A model generated the notes under the pieces. That model was not told where the DNA came from, did no database searches, and saw only the letters and a list, made by a program, of their open reading frames with translations. From positions 18,246,001 to 18,310,000 of the forward strand of contig NC_073646.1 of the NCBI RefSeq assembly GCF_029407905.1: a stretch of 64,000 nucleotides of DNA, given 5' to 3'. Within the stretch, counting starts at the first letter, position 1. Every line of letters starts with the position of its first letter. Source of the DNA: Bubalus kerabau. Lineage: Eukaryota > Chordata > Mammalia > Artiodactyla > Bovidae. The translations under genes and the position numbers were made by a program. Below, piece after piece: positions 23,804-36,130 of the stretch.

Positions 23804-26454
23804 GGTAATGAGGTTGAGCTTTTCCTGTATTTCTTGGCACTTTTATTTTCTCTCTTGTGAAGGGTTCATGGAGGACTCAAAACGGTAGAGAAACTTTCGA
23901 AGACCAAACGCCATGGAAGTAGGTCTGGAAATCCTGGGCCCTGTCATAGGAGCAAGCCCTCTCCTCGCTTTTTGCTTCCTTCAGTGGATTCCCTGAATCC
24001 TATCTCTACAGGACTCAGCAAAGCAGACTGTAGGAGCTGGAGTGCCAGCAGAGGAGGAATCTAGTTTTCTAGCTTTTAGAAATGAAAAGAGAAGGGTGGG
24101 TTTTCTCTGCTGCCTTCTTGGCCCAGCTCTGTTCACTCTGGACGCACAGTTGTGACCTGACAGTTGTCTTAGTAGGAGAGAGTCCTGGGGGGCCATATGA
24201 GGCCCACAAGATGGGGGCCCCATTTCCTTGTTTCTCTCATTTTGGAGGCAGCCTTTTTAGACCGTGTTAACAAACGTTCGAACTTTTGAAAAACTGGGGT
24301 CAGATTTTTTTTTTTTCTTTTGCGTATGAAGTATGCCTAGGCTGTTTTCTTTCCAGATGAATAAGAAGAAACTGTTCTGAAATTACCTGCAGCCATGACT
24401 CCAGTGCTTTCATGCGAGCGAATGAGAGAGCGTGCTTGCTGTGGAAAGGCAGGGCAGTCCTGACACTGATGTTTAACGTGCAGATAGACATCTAGTCGGA
24501 AGAGTACAACCCAGGGGCCCGTGGGAGGCCATCACAGCCCTTTCACTCCTCCACGTCGCCTGCCAGCCCTTGAAGCATTCGGGGTCGTGACCCCAAGGCC
24601 AGGCAGACGCAGAGATCCTGGGCTATTTTTAGTGGCCATTTGCCAGGGATTTCATTTCTCCCCATTGCGAGCACCCTGTCTGGACTCTCCAAGTGTTAGA
24701 ACAGAAACATAGAGAAGGGGAGAAGGGTGAAGTGGAGAGTCAGGAGCTACTTGGCTGGAATGCAGAGCGGGTCTGAGTTCAGGTGTGGCACTCTTAGCAC
24801 TCCTGACCCTATTTTTCACTTTCTCTGAATTTTCTACCTTCAGGGTTCAGCCTAGGTCTCACTGATTCTGTAATTCCATCCCAAGCCTGGATTTTAGGAC
24901 CTGGAGCCCCCAGGGTTGCTGTCTCCGGACCTGCAGTGCATATGGTGGCGATCGTCCGTTTGCTCGTCTGCATCTCGTCATGGGCTGTGTGTTCTGTGAG
25001 GGCAGGGCCGGGTCGGCCCACCCCCGACCCACCAGGTCTCCAGCTCCTGGAACCTGGCGCGCAGTGGGTTCTCGCCCAGCCTGTGCTCTGTGTGTGAGCG
25101 GCCTGCTCCAAGCACGCCTCTGGCCCCTCTGGGCAGGGTGCCTGCAGCTTGGGTGGTTGGCCACAGGCAGTCCTAGGCCTTCTGTCTTCTCCGCTGCTGC
25201 TGGGCTAATCTGAATGAGAGTAGGTTCCAGCTTGGAGTGAAGACAGGGAGTTTATGCCAGGAACTATCCTAGTCCTCAGCAGCAGGTGTGAGAAATTCCT
25301 TCACCAGCTGCAGTTTTGCCATTCCACAAAATCTGATGGTGGTGAATGGCTGAATCAAATTCTTTCTCTTCTTACAAGAATGACTGCCATCTTCCACATC
25401 ATGGACCGTTGAGACACAGCAGCCAGAGCTGACTCAGAAATCCTAGGACGGTTGGTTGCCTGCAGCCCAGGGCAGTTCACTACCAACCTGTGTTACGGTA
25501 ACAGCTACAGAGCCAGCAGCCGGCCTAGGAGAGCGCCCCAGGGCAGTCCCCACCAACGGGCAGTTCAGAACTGGAGTGGAGGCTTCACGTGGACAGAGAA
25601 GCAGGGGGAAAAAGACCAGCTGTTGTCCTTATTTGCAGGCAATATGTCTGCAGCCTGCTTACAAAAGATTCAGCCCCAAAATGGCATATATGTCTGTGTA
25701 TATGTGAGTGTGGAGAGAGCAAGCGAGAGCTTCACAGAAGGGCACAGTGGCGTCAAATGACACTGGGCGAGAGAGGGCGCTGGCCAGTGTCCCGTTATCC
25801 CCCAGTTCCGCAGCCTTGACATTCAAGTAAGAATCGGGGATAAAAGGAGTTAATTATTCCTGAAGTAGCAACCAGAAATGTACATGAAGCATCTCTGAGT
25901 TACTTTACCTATTAGTTAATCACTGTGTACCTGTCCCACTCCTTCAAAAATTCAAGACAGTTTACAGGAAATATATAAAATAATGAAATATAATTGTGTT
26001 TAATTGAAAAAGTTGGTTCTTAGAAGTTATAAATGAGGAAATACATGGCCTTTATATGTCTATGTGTGATTTCTATGGGGCTTCACTATGTATACTGTTT
26101 TGTCACTTTATTGATAGTATATTATAAATATTTTTAAGTAGTAGTAGCCGTAGTATAGTGCAGTGTAGTACATGGTAGTTAACTACAGATCATATACTTT
26201 TATTGTCTTCATAATATTTTATTTAATGCTAATGCCACAGAGCATTGAGTCAAAACTCTTGGTATACATTTCCATTGCTTCTCTTCTCACCTTTATACAC
26301 ATTTATGATGAACATAAATTAAACATATAATGAGCATTGTTCTCTATAATGTGACAATGACTGTCACATACATACATCTTTGTGCACCTGTTGGATTATT
26401 TTCTTAGAGTGGGTTTCCCCAAGTCAAAGATCTGGCCTTTTTCTAAGACCTTTT

Positions 26455-27210
26455 TTTTTGGAGTAAAATAGATATAAAGTTTACCATTTTGGCTATTTTT
26501 AAATAGACAGTTCCATTTTATTAAGCATATTTGCAGTGTTGTGCAACCATCACCATTATCCATTTCCAGAGTTTTTTCATCTCCCCAAACAACTCTGTAT
26601 CCAGTGAACAATAACTGCCCACTTCCCCCTCCCCCGGCCTCTGGTGGCCTCTGTTCTATTTCCTGTCTTCATGAATTTACCTCTTCTAGGTACTTCATAC
26701 AAGTGAAGTCATACAGTAGATGTCTTTTTGTGTCTGGTGCATTTCCCTTCCCATAATGCTTTCAGAGTTTACCCATGTTGTAATATGTATTAGAATTTCA
26801 TTCCTTTTCAGGATTGGATAATATTCCATTGTACAGATAAGCCACATTTTGCCTACCTATTCATCCATCAGTGGATACTTGCGTTGTTTTCCACCTTTTG
26901 GCTCTTGTGAATAAGGCTGCTATGAACATTCATGTACAAGTATCTGTTTGAATCTCTGCTTTCGGTTTCTTTGAGCATATCTAGCATTGGAATTTCCAGA
27001 TCCTGGGCAGTTCTCTTTAACTTTTTGAGGAACCACTGAGCTTTTCCACAGCAGCTGTACCATTTTACATCCCCACCAGCAGTGTACGAGGCTTCTAGTT
27101 TCTCCACACCTTCATCAACACTTCGTATTTTCCTTTTTGTAGTTGCTGTTGTTTTTAAATAATAGTGATCCTAATAGACGTGAAGTAGTATTAGACATTT
27201 CTCAAGGCTT
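26455..27210 (-). mobile_element. L1 LINE 3' end, antisense
   Basis: This is the longest uninterrupted L1 tail of its type here. It has gtgcaaccatcaccattatc, tacttcatacaagtgaagtc, ggataatattccattgtaca, catcagtggatacttgcg, ctgctatgaacattcatg and cagcagtgtacgaggc in order. There is no open frame of note. Confidence 0.75.
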
Positions 27211-28445
27211 TTCTTACTGATTTCCAAACTGTGATACTCCCATCAGTCGCTTCCCCAGGCCTACATCAAAGCCAGGTATTCTTTTTCACCTTTGTTAATC
27301 TGATAGGCGATTTTTTTTTTAAGTCCTTCTGTGGTGTTAGTTTTCTGTTCTTTGATTTCTAATGAAATCAAACTTTTTCCCCATAAAATTATAGGCCATT
27401 TAGATGTATATCTGATACATTGACTATTAATGTATTTGCCAGTTTTCCTGTAAGTGACCCTAATGGGGTCACTTTTTTAAAAGTTCAGAAGCCATCCCTG
27501 CACATTGTACCTTGACTTTTCTTGTCTTCGTGGCCAGTGCCTGTTGAACGTGATGCCCTGTTCTGTAGCCTGTTGTCAGCAGTCCAGGGAACAGTTCTGT
27601 GCAGACCCTGTCCTGTCCACAGCTGGTGACTTTAACCATAATGGGACTGGTATTCCTATCTCTTTAAGAATTTTCCAGTTTGTTGTGACATCCATTTATG
27701 CTTATACGAAAGTAGCGCCAAGAATCATTAAATGGAAAAAAAAAGTGCAAAACAGCACCCTGTAGAGTCTCTCTCCTTCCTGACCCAGAGGTCATGCTCC
27801 GTGTAAAGGTCAACAGGAAAGAGGGAGAGGGAGGTCAGACTCAGGCTGTTCTTGTGTCTGGTCTTTCTACAGACAGCAGCTGTGATGGGAGGTGCCCAAG
27901 GAGAGAGGGGACTTTGGTGAGAAGATTCAGGTTTGCAGGAAGACATAAGAGAACCTTGCATGCCACCTGCGGGAGTTTTGAGGAGGAGTGACAGGACAGG
28001 GGGCTGGGGGCGGTGCTTAGCTTGAAAGGAGCCTCCTCCTTTGGGATCCTGGCCGGGGTGGGCTCTGAGCCTTCATGGCCCCATCTGTTATCTCTTGCCT
28101 GTGCTAGTTATGAGGACCCTGTAGTAATGCTTGTGAAGTCCTGAGCCCAGTGCCTGGCCCACGGTGCCCAGTATTGACAACCATTCTAATGGTCACTGCA
28201 ATGCCTGCTGTCCCCTCCATGCCAGGCCAGAGGGGACAGATAGACTTCCATGCTCCTGCTGTCTGGCTCCGTCATCCAGAAGGCTAGGTATTTTCTCTGT
28301 GATTCCCAAGGGCCCAAGTCAGCAGGAGATTCTGGCCATTTCCGTTTGCCCTGCCGTGTGTTCCTGCCATGTGCTGATATCGGTGCCACGTGGCTGCCTC
28401 TCCTTGGCCTTGGGAATGTCTCACAGCTCTTGTTTCTTCCATCAG

Positions 28446-28564
28446 TCGACTCCAACGACAGCCTCTATGGGGGAGACTCCAAGTTTCTGGCTGAGAACAA
28501 CAAGCTGTGCGAGACGGTGATGGCTCAGATCCTGGAGCATCTGAAAACCCTGGCCAAGGATGAG
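28446..28564 (+). CDS. VPS35L: VPS35L, third-from-last exon
   Basis: After TC, which completes valine with the previous exon, there are 39 codons from DSNDSLYGGDSKFLAENN to LEHLKTLAKDE. The acceptor is cttccatcag and the donor gag|gtaggt, leaving phase 0. The start of the exon encodes a polar loop (DSNDSLYGGDSK) that links solenoid helices, and the rest is amphipathic helix. It reads the same as recalled human VPS35L. Confidence 0.95.
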
Positions 28565-28739
28565 GTAGGTGCCTACTGTGGCCCCCCACCTCTGCCACTT
28601 GCCCCAAAATCACAAGTTCCCAGGGTGCTTGGACACTGTTTCGTCCTGAGAGTAATGTGCTTGTGTGAAGACTGTTCATTGAGGGCTCAGGGGCCTTTGT
28701 TGCCACCGTTTTCTCTACCTGCACTGCGCCTCCCCCCTG

Positions 28740-29098
28740 GGGTTCCCCTGGCCACCCCACTCATCATTCTAGTCACAACTCAAGTACCTCCTCAGAGTGG
28801 CCTTCCCTGACCCCTGTCTCAAGCAGCCATGCCCTCCTGCATCCCTCTGAATCTCTGCGTGTGTCCCTGTGACGCTTGGGCATGCTCTGAAACATTGTGT
28901 GTGTGTGTTCACTTGTTAGTCACCCGCTGACCCCACCAGAATGGAAGCTCCACGTGGCCAGGCCCTGGAGACCTGGGTCTTGGAGACCTGCCTGTGCCGG
29001 AGATGGGGTCCTAGGATCCCTCTGTCCCTCACCTCAGCATCCTCCCCTGAAACCTGGCGTGCAGCGGGCACCCAGTCTGAGCATGTTGCGTGAATAAT
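28740..29098 (+). repeat. L2 LINE 3' end
   Basis: The L2 order is clear: tcctcagagtggccttccc, cctgacccctgtctc, accagaatggaagctccac, then a diverged copy of the cctggcg...cagcgggcacccag stretch, ending at tgcgtgaataatag. Confidence 0.7.
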
Positions 29099-29377
29099 AG
29101 CCTGCACTTGGACACCTTAGCTCTTTTGACGCCCTCAACAGGCCTATGATGTGGGTGCTGTGTTTATTCTCCTTGGACAGGAAGGAAAACCGAGGCTCAG
29201 AGAGGTTTCCAGAGCCCCCGGTTTCCTCTGGTTGTGACAGAATAGGGTTCCTGGCCCAACTGCCAGGCCTGAACCCTTAGCCACTGCACTGCCCTCCTCA
29301 GTAAGGCCTTTTCTCTTATAGAAGTGGAAAGTGGCATATGGTGTCACCCAGCCATGGCAACAGGCTGTGCTTTCCTA

Positions 29378-29508
29378 GCCTTTTTGTTTTGTTTTCCTTT
29401 GCCTTGGCTGCACATTGCAGATTGCTAGTTCCCCAACCAGGGATTGAACCCAGGCCCTTGACAGTGAAAGCTCGGAGTCCTAACCACTGGATCACCAGGG
29501 GAATTCCC
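29378..29508 (-). mobile_element. CHR-type SINE, antisense, short
   Basis: The + strand has ccttggctgcacattgcag, ccaaccagggattgaaccca (box B antisense) and ggagtcctaaccactggatc, finishing ccaggggaattccc. This is the tRNA-derived head with little of the CHR tail. Confidence 0.8.
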
Positions 29509-29947
29509 ATTCCAACCTCTCTTACACAAAAGTGTAGTGTGGAGAACTTTGTGTGCATTGTTTCAACTGATTCTCATGACGGTCCAGTGAGTGGGGACAG
29601 CTGTTATCCCTTTATACTGTAGAGAAGCTGAATCCGAGAGTGGCAGCTATGCAGTGTGGTCAAGGCAGTCTTCTAGAACCCATGCTCCGATCCCTGAATA
29701 TGTTCTTTTATCAGATGTTGCCTTTACAGAGTGGTTTTTTCCATATTTTCCATATAGATAGATGGTTGGTTGGTTTCAAAATAATTTCCAAATTATCCTA
29801 CAGTCTAAATAACTACCTGGTACCCTTCCCCAGTATTCCTTTTTGCAGCTTCAGCTCAAACATGTGGGTGACAGATGGATCCCAGAAGCCCTGTCTTAGG
29901 CTTAGTGGGGATGGTTGTTCAGACATTAAGACTAAGGTGGGCAGGTT

Positions 29948-30145
29948 GGCAGGGTAGCTCAGATGGTAAAGAATCTTCCTGCAATGCAGGAGACCTGGGT
30001 TTGATCCCTGGGTTGAGAAGATCCCCTGAAGAAGGGAATGGCAACCCACTCCTGTATTCTTGCCTGGAGAATTCCACAGACAGAGGAACTTGGGGTCGCA
30101 AAGAGTCAGACCCACAGCTGAGCGACTAACAAACACTTTGACTTC
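29948..30145 (+). mobile_element. Bov-tA2 SINE
   Basis: Head agggtagctcagatggtaaa, box B gggtttgatccctgg, then atggcaacccactcctgtat, tgcctggagaattccac and gcaaagagtcagaccc, ending gagcgactaacaaacac. All parts are present. Confidence 0.9.
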
Positions 30146-32999
30146 ACTTTAGGTCAAAGCCAGTGCCTAACCTTTCTCTCTGTCCTCTGGGACAGTTGTT
30201 GCCAGACTTTCTGCTTCTGTGTTCCCCTGCCAATCCCCTTTCCCGCCCCAAAGCTTGTTCTTTGTTACTCCAGGCTGTCTGCTTACATCTCTGAGCATTT
30301 CAGTTTTTAAAAATCCCATCTAGCAAGAAACAACCTGAGCCCTCGTTCCTGATCCCCCCCAGAAGACCCTGTTTTCCTCTCACTGCCACTCACCCCCACC
30401 CTACTCCTGTTCCCTTTCCCAGACCCAGGACAGATTTCAGACTGCCTGGTTCCCAGCCCTCCCCTTTCTTCCACAGACTTCCCCAGCTCCCTCTTTCCCA
30501 ACTTGGAGTCTCACTTTCCTCGGATTTGCTTCTATACCCCCATCCACCAAATCCTTTGAAGACAAAATAAGATCAAACTGGATTTTTAATTTAATTCTTA
30601 TTCATTTCTAGGATTGTATAGCATGCCACCATTGCCCTTACCGCCCTTCCCCACCCCAACACAAAGCCACAAGAATATTCTGTAGCTGTTGAGTGCACAC
30701 ACACACAACACACATGTATGTCCTGGGTTCTTATTCTCTCCAGGGTATTCAAGCAGGTCCGAGAAAGAGTGGAGCGTTTTCTGGACTCCATTCCCCAGTG
30801 GCCACTGCCAAGGTCAGGGGCACAGCATAAAGGGCCAGCCTTAAGGTTAGCAGTCCAGAGGGCAGATGGAAAACCCAGAACCACTGCCACCCTGGGGGCC
30901 CTGAGTGCCTCCTAGAGCCCTCTGTAGGGATGGGAGGGTTATAGGGGGGTCCCACTGGCCCGGGACCCATGGGGTGCAGGGCTGCAGAACTCTGGGGAAG
31001 TTCATGCATGAAGGGCGTTGGCTGTCAGTGGAGGGGGCAGCATTAGAACCCCAGTTAGAAGAGGTAACTCCCCTCCTTCAACCGAAAGGCCTTTTTTTGA
31101 ATGGATGTCAACTTGGTCTCTGCACTTGGCAGTCAGAGAGAGCTCTCACCGCCCTGCAGAAGAAAGGGGAGTTCTTCACCTTCAGTCTGCACTGACCACA
31201 CTGATCACATCCCTTCTGCTCCCCGGCTCTGAAGGATCCTTAGCACCTTCCCGATCCCTGCAAACATGGGCTCTGGCTCTTGCTTCCTGCCAGAGCAGGG
31301 CTGTGTATTTAATTGAAAATGCCTTTCTTCACTCAGATGCCACAGGCTGGGTCTAATCAGAGGTGGCTGCTGACAGCATAATTGACCACAGTATAGGACC
31401 TCCAGGCTTACAATAAAAATGAGCCCAGAACCATATAACCTGGAACTATTTTAACCTTTGTCTCTTTTTCTCTTGGGGGAGGAGGCATTGACGGTGATAA
31501 CAGCTGAAATACTTCTGAAGGAATAGCAGGGCTGGAATGTTTCCAAAGGACATTTCAACTCATAAATACCAGGGATGCTCACTGGAAGTGTCTGTCCATA
31601 TATGCACATTTATTAGGAAAAACATGGGTGGACCAAGCTAAGACGGAACATGTCATCCTTCATTTTAACAATGTGCTGTGAGATTCGGCACAGGCGGCCC
31701 TGGGGGGCGGAGGCTTCTAGAGCCTGGAGCAGAAGTGCTCTGAACTCTCTCCGCTGCAGGGGAGCCAGGCTCGGTGCTGTGAAAGCCCTGCGCCGGCGCC
31801 TGAGCTGAGTGTCTCACCTCTCGGCACTGACTGGTGTCAGCCCTGCCTCCAAACTGCCCTCTACCCGCACGTGAAGGAGCCATCCCTGCTCTAGTCACGA
31901 GCTTCACGAAGCTGTTTGTTTGGGTGTGGTGAAGCTGGGAACCACGCCAGACCCTTACAACTTCCTGGAAGTGACAGTTCCCCTAGGCAAAGAATCAAAA
32001 GCAGCCCCTTTCTATTGAAAAGCTCTGTGGAGACAGGAGGGGCTTGAGGCCTGGGTTTGGTTCTGTCTTGTGTTCAGTTTCCTGGGTCTCTCTGCACGTC
32101 GGCCGGCCTGCCTGCTCATTCCCAGACCTTTCTCTAATGATTTCATTGTTAATGGGCGGTGCATTTAAAACACCCAAACTGGGCTTTTAGGGTAAAATGC
32201 TTGAGAAGACACAGAACAGAGAAAAAGCCAGGGAGATACTGTTTTCCTTGTTTGACTTTTCAAAACTCTGCTCTGCTTCAAGGAAATGTAGGTAAAAGGC
32301 ACCTCTCAGAAGAGTTATTTGAGAGCTTTCTATGAGGTTGGTCCTCTGGATCTGAGTAGAAATTAGGGCCCTCGTTTCCAGGCATCTCCAGTTTAAAGGG
32401 AGAGCAGAATAGGCTGGAACCCACTGAATGATCTCTGCCTGGTTCCTGGCTGGGGCAAGCTCATTGTCTGATTAAACAAAGGAGCCCAAAGTAGGCAGTG
32501 GCCAGCCAGTGTTATGCTGGCCAGGTGGTTGCCACCTTCCCTCCACACCTGCAGCTTGGGACCCCGCAACACAACCCACCCCTGGACGGCAGTGTTTTTC
32601 CTGCTTCTGTGATGGTCACCTGGTCCAGACTCTTGCCAGGGCAGGCTCAATTTTGGGGGGCCTGAGTCTCTTCACTGTCACACAGACATGCTCACCCAAC
32701 TGCATTCTTAGCTGCTCCTTGGCAGTTTTACTGTCTTGCTTTTTTTCCTCCAGTAGATTTGAAATTCTCACCTGGGAGCAACAGGAGGGGATGACTAAGT
32801 TGGCTCAGCAGTTAACATAGAGTCTGCTGCTCTGTAGGCTCCACACATGGAAGGATGGACAGTTAATAGGTTGTTTGAATAAAGCAGGAAAAATATGTAT
32901 TGGTCTAAACCACCTCAGACCATTCCCACTTCCCTGGATAAATCTGTAGCTGCACTGGGCAAATCTCTTGCCCGCTTCAGAGTTTGATCCCTGATCTGT

Positions 33000-33213
33000 C
33001 CTGTGTGCAGTCCTGTTGACTCTTTGCAACCTTATGAACTATAGCCCACCGGGCTCCTCTGTCCATTTAATTTTCCAGGCAAGAATACTGGAGTGGGTTA
33101 CCATTCCCTCCTTCAGGGGATCTTCCTTCCCACCCCAGGGATCAAGCCTGCATCTGTTGCATCTCCTGCATTGACAGGTGGATTATTTACCACTGCACCA
33201 CCTGGGAAGCTCT
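33000..33213 (-). mobile_element. Bov-tA2 SINE, antisense
   Basis: Antisense words agtcctgttgactctttgca, ctccaggc-like ttccaggcaagaatactgg, gggatcaagcctgcatctg (box B side) and ccactgcaccacctgggaag give a complete antisense Bov-tA2. Confidence 0.88.
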
Positions 33214-33394
33214 TTGGATCCATAATGTGATGCTAGCCATGGGTTTGTGGGAATATCTTATAATCTGGGGTGGGTGTGAATTGCACAGGCTCAGAATTGG
33301 ACAACTGGCGCTCAGAGCCTCACTCTGCATTTGCTAGCTCCTGTCCTTGAACAAGTTCCTGAAGCTTTCTGATCTCATCAGCAAAATGGGAATG

Positions 33395-33850
33395 TAGTGG
33401 TTTCCTATCAGGGCTTTGAGTCACCCCAAACTTAAAACCCCTGTTTATTATCTCACAGTTTGGGAGGTCAGAAGTCAGTGTTGGCTGGACCAGTTTCTGT
33501 GCTCCTGGTTTCACAAGGCCAAAATCAAGGCTCCTGTTGACTGGTTGGGCTCTAACGAGGAGGCACCAGGAAGAATTTACTTCCCAGCTCGTTCGAGTTG
33601 GCCGCCTCAGTTCATCCTAAAAGCCAGCAGTGGTGGGTCGTGTCCTTTTCAAGCTTTGGATCTCTTTAGTCTCCCTTTCTGCAGCACCTTTCCTCTGCTG
33701 CTAACTTGTCTCTGACTTCAGCCTGAGAAATTTCTCTGCTTTTTAGGGCTCTAATGATTAGATTGGGCCCACCCAGATAATCCAGGATTATCTCCCTAAG
33801 GTCCATAACCTTAATTACACCTGCAGAGTCTTTTCACAGTAGCACCTAGA
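33395..33850. repeat. Old mammalian interspersed repeat, family not assigned
   Basis: The block has cctgtttattatctcacag, aggtcagaagtcagtgttgg, caaaatcaaggctcctgttg and ggatcattag-like 3' material near 33750-33840. It resembles the block at 37740-38140. I cannot name the family by eye. Confidence 0.5.
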
Positions 33851-34369
33851 TTACTGTTTGAATAGCCAGGGGGTGAGATCCTGGAGGACAGCTCTAGAAT
33901 CCTACCTACCTACAAAGAGTTGTTGTGAAGATGAAATAAGTTATGTAAAGCACAGAGCTCATACCTGGCAGAGTGTAGGGCCCTATACCCTACACTGTGC
34001 AAAGCAGACCCTCAAGGCTCCTGGCAGCACTGATGTTTGCAGTGCCAGCCGAGAGCGCCCAGCAAAGGCCCAGGCATCAGCTTTCCAGGGCCCACACAGA
34101 CCTGTGATCTGACCTGGTACCTGCTCAGGCCCACATGCTGACTTGGGCCTTCCCAGTGCCTCTGTTTACCTTTGGGAGCTGGCATCCTTTGTCCTGGGCC
34201 TGCTGCATTTTGAAGATTTAGTTTCCCTTTTTCCTTTACTACTTAAAGCTGGGGTTCAGGCTTGGTCTACTCTGACATTTTGGTTAGACTTTCCTTGTTT
34301 GAGTTCTCACATCAGATCATTGAGCAAGAGGGGAAAGATCTGGTGTTAAGCATATCCAGTGGTTCTTAT

Positions 34370-34494
34370 GGGCTTCTCTGGTGGCTGAGACAGTAAAGAA
34401 TCTGCCTGCAGTGCGAGAGACCCAGGTTTGATCCCTGGGTCGGGAAGATCCAGGAAAGAAGGGAATGGCAACCCACTCTAGTATTCCTGCCTGT
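34370..34494 (+). mobile_element. Bov-tA2 SINE, 3'-truncated
   Basis: The tRNA-like head gggcttctctggtggctgag, box B aggtttgatccctgg and gaatggcaacccactctagt are present, but the element stops at cctgcctg and lacks the Bov-A second half. Confidence 0.85.
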
Positions 34495-34739
34495 TCTTAT
34501 AAGAGCTGGGTATCAGGGAGTATTGTTCATGGGAAGGCTTCACACACAGCATCTCGTTTTAGTCTCATTTACCCTGTGAGCTGGTATTACCTTAATTCTC
34601 CTACAGATGAAGCTGGGAGGTTAAGCAGCTCGCCCTCCAGAAGATCCATGGCAGAGCTGGCCGTGGCACCCCAGGCAGTGTCAACACTGGGATGAGTCTG
34701 AGCCCAGTGCCAGGTAGTAACCTCTTTTTTCTATTTCAG

Positions 34740-34886
34740 GCCTTAAAGCGCCAGAGCTCGCTGGGCCTTTCCTTCTTTAACAGCATCTTGGCCCACGGGG
34801 ACCTGCGCAACAACAGGCTCAACCAGCTGTCTGTCAGCCTGTGGCACCTGGCACAGAGGCACGGCTGTGTGGACACCAGGACCATG
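34740..34886 (+). CDS. VPS35L: VPS35L, penultimate exon
   Basis: This exon has 49 whole codons, from ALKRQSSLGLSFFNSILAHG to RHGCVDTRTM. The acceptor is ttctatttcag and the donor atg|gtgagg. The open frame continues past the donor into the intron, but the donor and the fit of the next exon fix the end. The peptide contributes helices near the C-terminus of the Retriever scaffold. By recall, small substitutions from human (for example R for K after NN, S for N in QLSVSL, V for A in GCVD) are conservative. Confidence 0.95.
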
Positions 34887-35571
34887 GTGAGGTGCAGGGT
34901 GGGGCAGGGTGGCCCTCAACAGGCCCAGCGGGCATGGCTGTCCCGGCGAGTGATGCAAGCCCGCTGGCCAGGCACAGGCGGTCTCAGTGCAGCCTCAGGG
35001 CCTGGACAGCAAACGGCCCCCATCTCCCCTTCTAGAAAGGTGCCAGGCCCTACAAAGGACAAACAGCTCTCCATAACTATAGGTTCAGCACCCTCAGATT
35101 CAACCAACCACGGCTCAGAAATATTCAGGAGGAAAAAGGCTCCAGAAAGTTTCCAAAACCTGAATTTGTCATGTATCTGCAACTGCTGACATAGTGTTTA
35201 CATTATAGTAGGTATTATAAGTAATCTGGAGATGATTTCAATATACAGGAGGGTGTATGAAAGTTACATGCAAATACTACCCCAATTTCTATAAAGGATT
35301 GTGTACCCTTGGTTTGGTATCAGCTGGGGATCCTAGAACCAAGGGACCACTGGGTAGTATTAATTCCCTGTAAATAAAAGCCACACATATGAAAACATCA
35401 GTAATTCTTGGTGATTTTAAGAGCAAGTTGTAATCTAAGAAGTCTTATTTAAAAACTGCTGGCTTCTCCTCCACTCTAAGAAAAAAAAAGCCTAAGTTCA
35501 CAATATGGCTGATTTGTCAGAACCTTGAGAATTATGAACCACAAAGAAGATGTCTTTCTCTTTCCTCCTAG
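34887..35571 (+). other. VPS35L: VPS35L last intron, 685 bp
   Basis: It starts gtgagg and ends tttcctcctag. The proximal part is GC-rich and the distal part AT-rich. No repeat family or RNA gene is recognised in it. Confidence 0.85.
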
Positions 35572-35670
35572 GTGAAAACTCTGGAATACATCAAGAAGCA
35601 GAGCAAGCAGCCAGACATGGGGCATCTGACTGAGCTGGCCCTCAGGCTCCCTCTGCAGACGAGGACCTGA
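35572..35670 (+). CDS. VPS35L: VPS35L, last coding exon and stop
   Basis: Thirty-two codons from VKTLEYIKKQSKQPDMGH to ALRLPLQTRT end in TGA at 35668-35670. The acceptor tttcctcctag is strong and the join to the previous exon is in phase 0. The C-terminus matches the recalled human protein, including the terminal TRT. Together the five exons give about 223 residues, roughly the last quarter of a protein usually a little under 1000 residues long; the rest lies left of the window. Confidence 0.95.
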   Translation: MKTLEYIKKQSKQPDMGHLTELALRLPLQTRT

Positions 35671-36130
35671 CTCCAGGGTCTCTGATGCCAATGCAGAAAG
35701 ACCTGTTTTGTATTTTTGTTTTCATTTTTATGCACCTACAGATTGGTTTCTCTGCTGTTTTGCCAGTGAAGTGAAGAAGTGGGAGCTGTCAAGAGTATTT
35801 GAATCTATTCCTGCTCACTGAGCATGAAGTCTGTTTCTTTGCACAACTGGCCTTCAGATGGGCCTTTAGAGAAAAACAGAGGAATGCAAGTAACATCTCT
35901 CTTTTCGGGAAGGTTTAATTGAAAGTTAATTGAAAAAAGAACCTTGAAAAGCAGTCCACTTTGAAAGAGCCGCTGTGCCCTTTCCCTGATTTGCTTTATG
36001 TCAAAACCGGCTCTTGATTGGATTTTAAATATGGTGATAGATTAAAGGAGAAAACAAGTCAGAGTTGAGATTCTCTGGGGCTTCGATGGAAAATACACTG
36101 TAACTAAATAAACCTCCCTGAAGGAATATT
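35671..36130 (+). other. VPS35L: VPS35L 3' UTR
   Basis: Unique, repeat-free sequence runs from the stop codon to the poly(A) signal at 36107, followed by a T/GT-containing stretch (tatttatgttcatgactgttc) that can serve as the downstream element. The exact cleavage point is inferred. Confidence 0.75.
36107..36112 (+). terminator. VPS35L: Poly(A) signal AATAAA of VPS35L
   Basis: A canonical AATAAA lies about 440 bases after the VPS35L stop codon, with a U-rich stretch about 15-35 bases downstream. It is the first canonical signal after the stop. Confidence 0.8.

Larger units (their letters stand above)
20898..28445 (+). other. VPS35L: VPS35L intron, 7.5 kb
   Basis: It starts gtagcc and ends ccatcag. 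Contents are a 75-bp tandem duplication, a Bov-tA2 SINE, a nested L1/BovB/Bov-tA block (22440-23850), an L2-like patch near 24990-25110 and a long antisense L1 (26455-27210). The stretches 23850-24980, 25200-26450 and 27210-28440 show nothing I can name; 25840-26400 is AT-rich. Confidence 0.85.
28565..34739 (+). other. VPS35L: VPS35L intron, 6.2 kb
   Basis: It starts gtaggt and ends tatttcag. It holds an L2 3' end, a MIR-like patch (29100-29290), an antisense CHR SINE, two Bov-tA2 SINEs plus a truncated third, an old interspersed repeat (33395-33850) and another MIR-like patch (34540-34690). The stretches 30150-32990 and 33850-34370 show nothing nameable beyond a short CA run near 30700. Confidence 0.85.

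Noticed and set aside
28250..28810. 186-codon frame overlapping the VPS35L exon at 28446
   Set aside because: Only the part between the splice sites is exon; the rest is intron read-through in the same frame.
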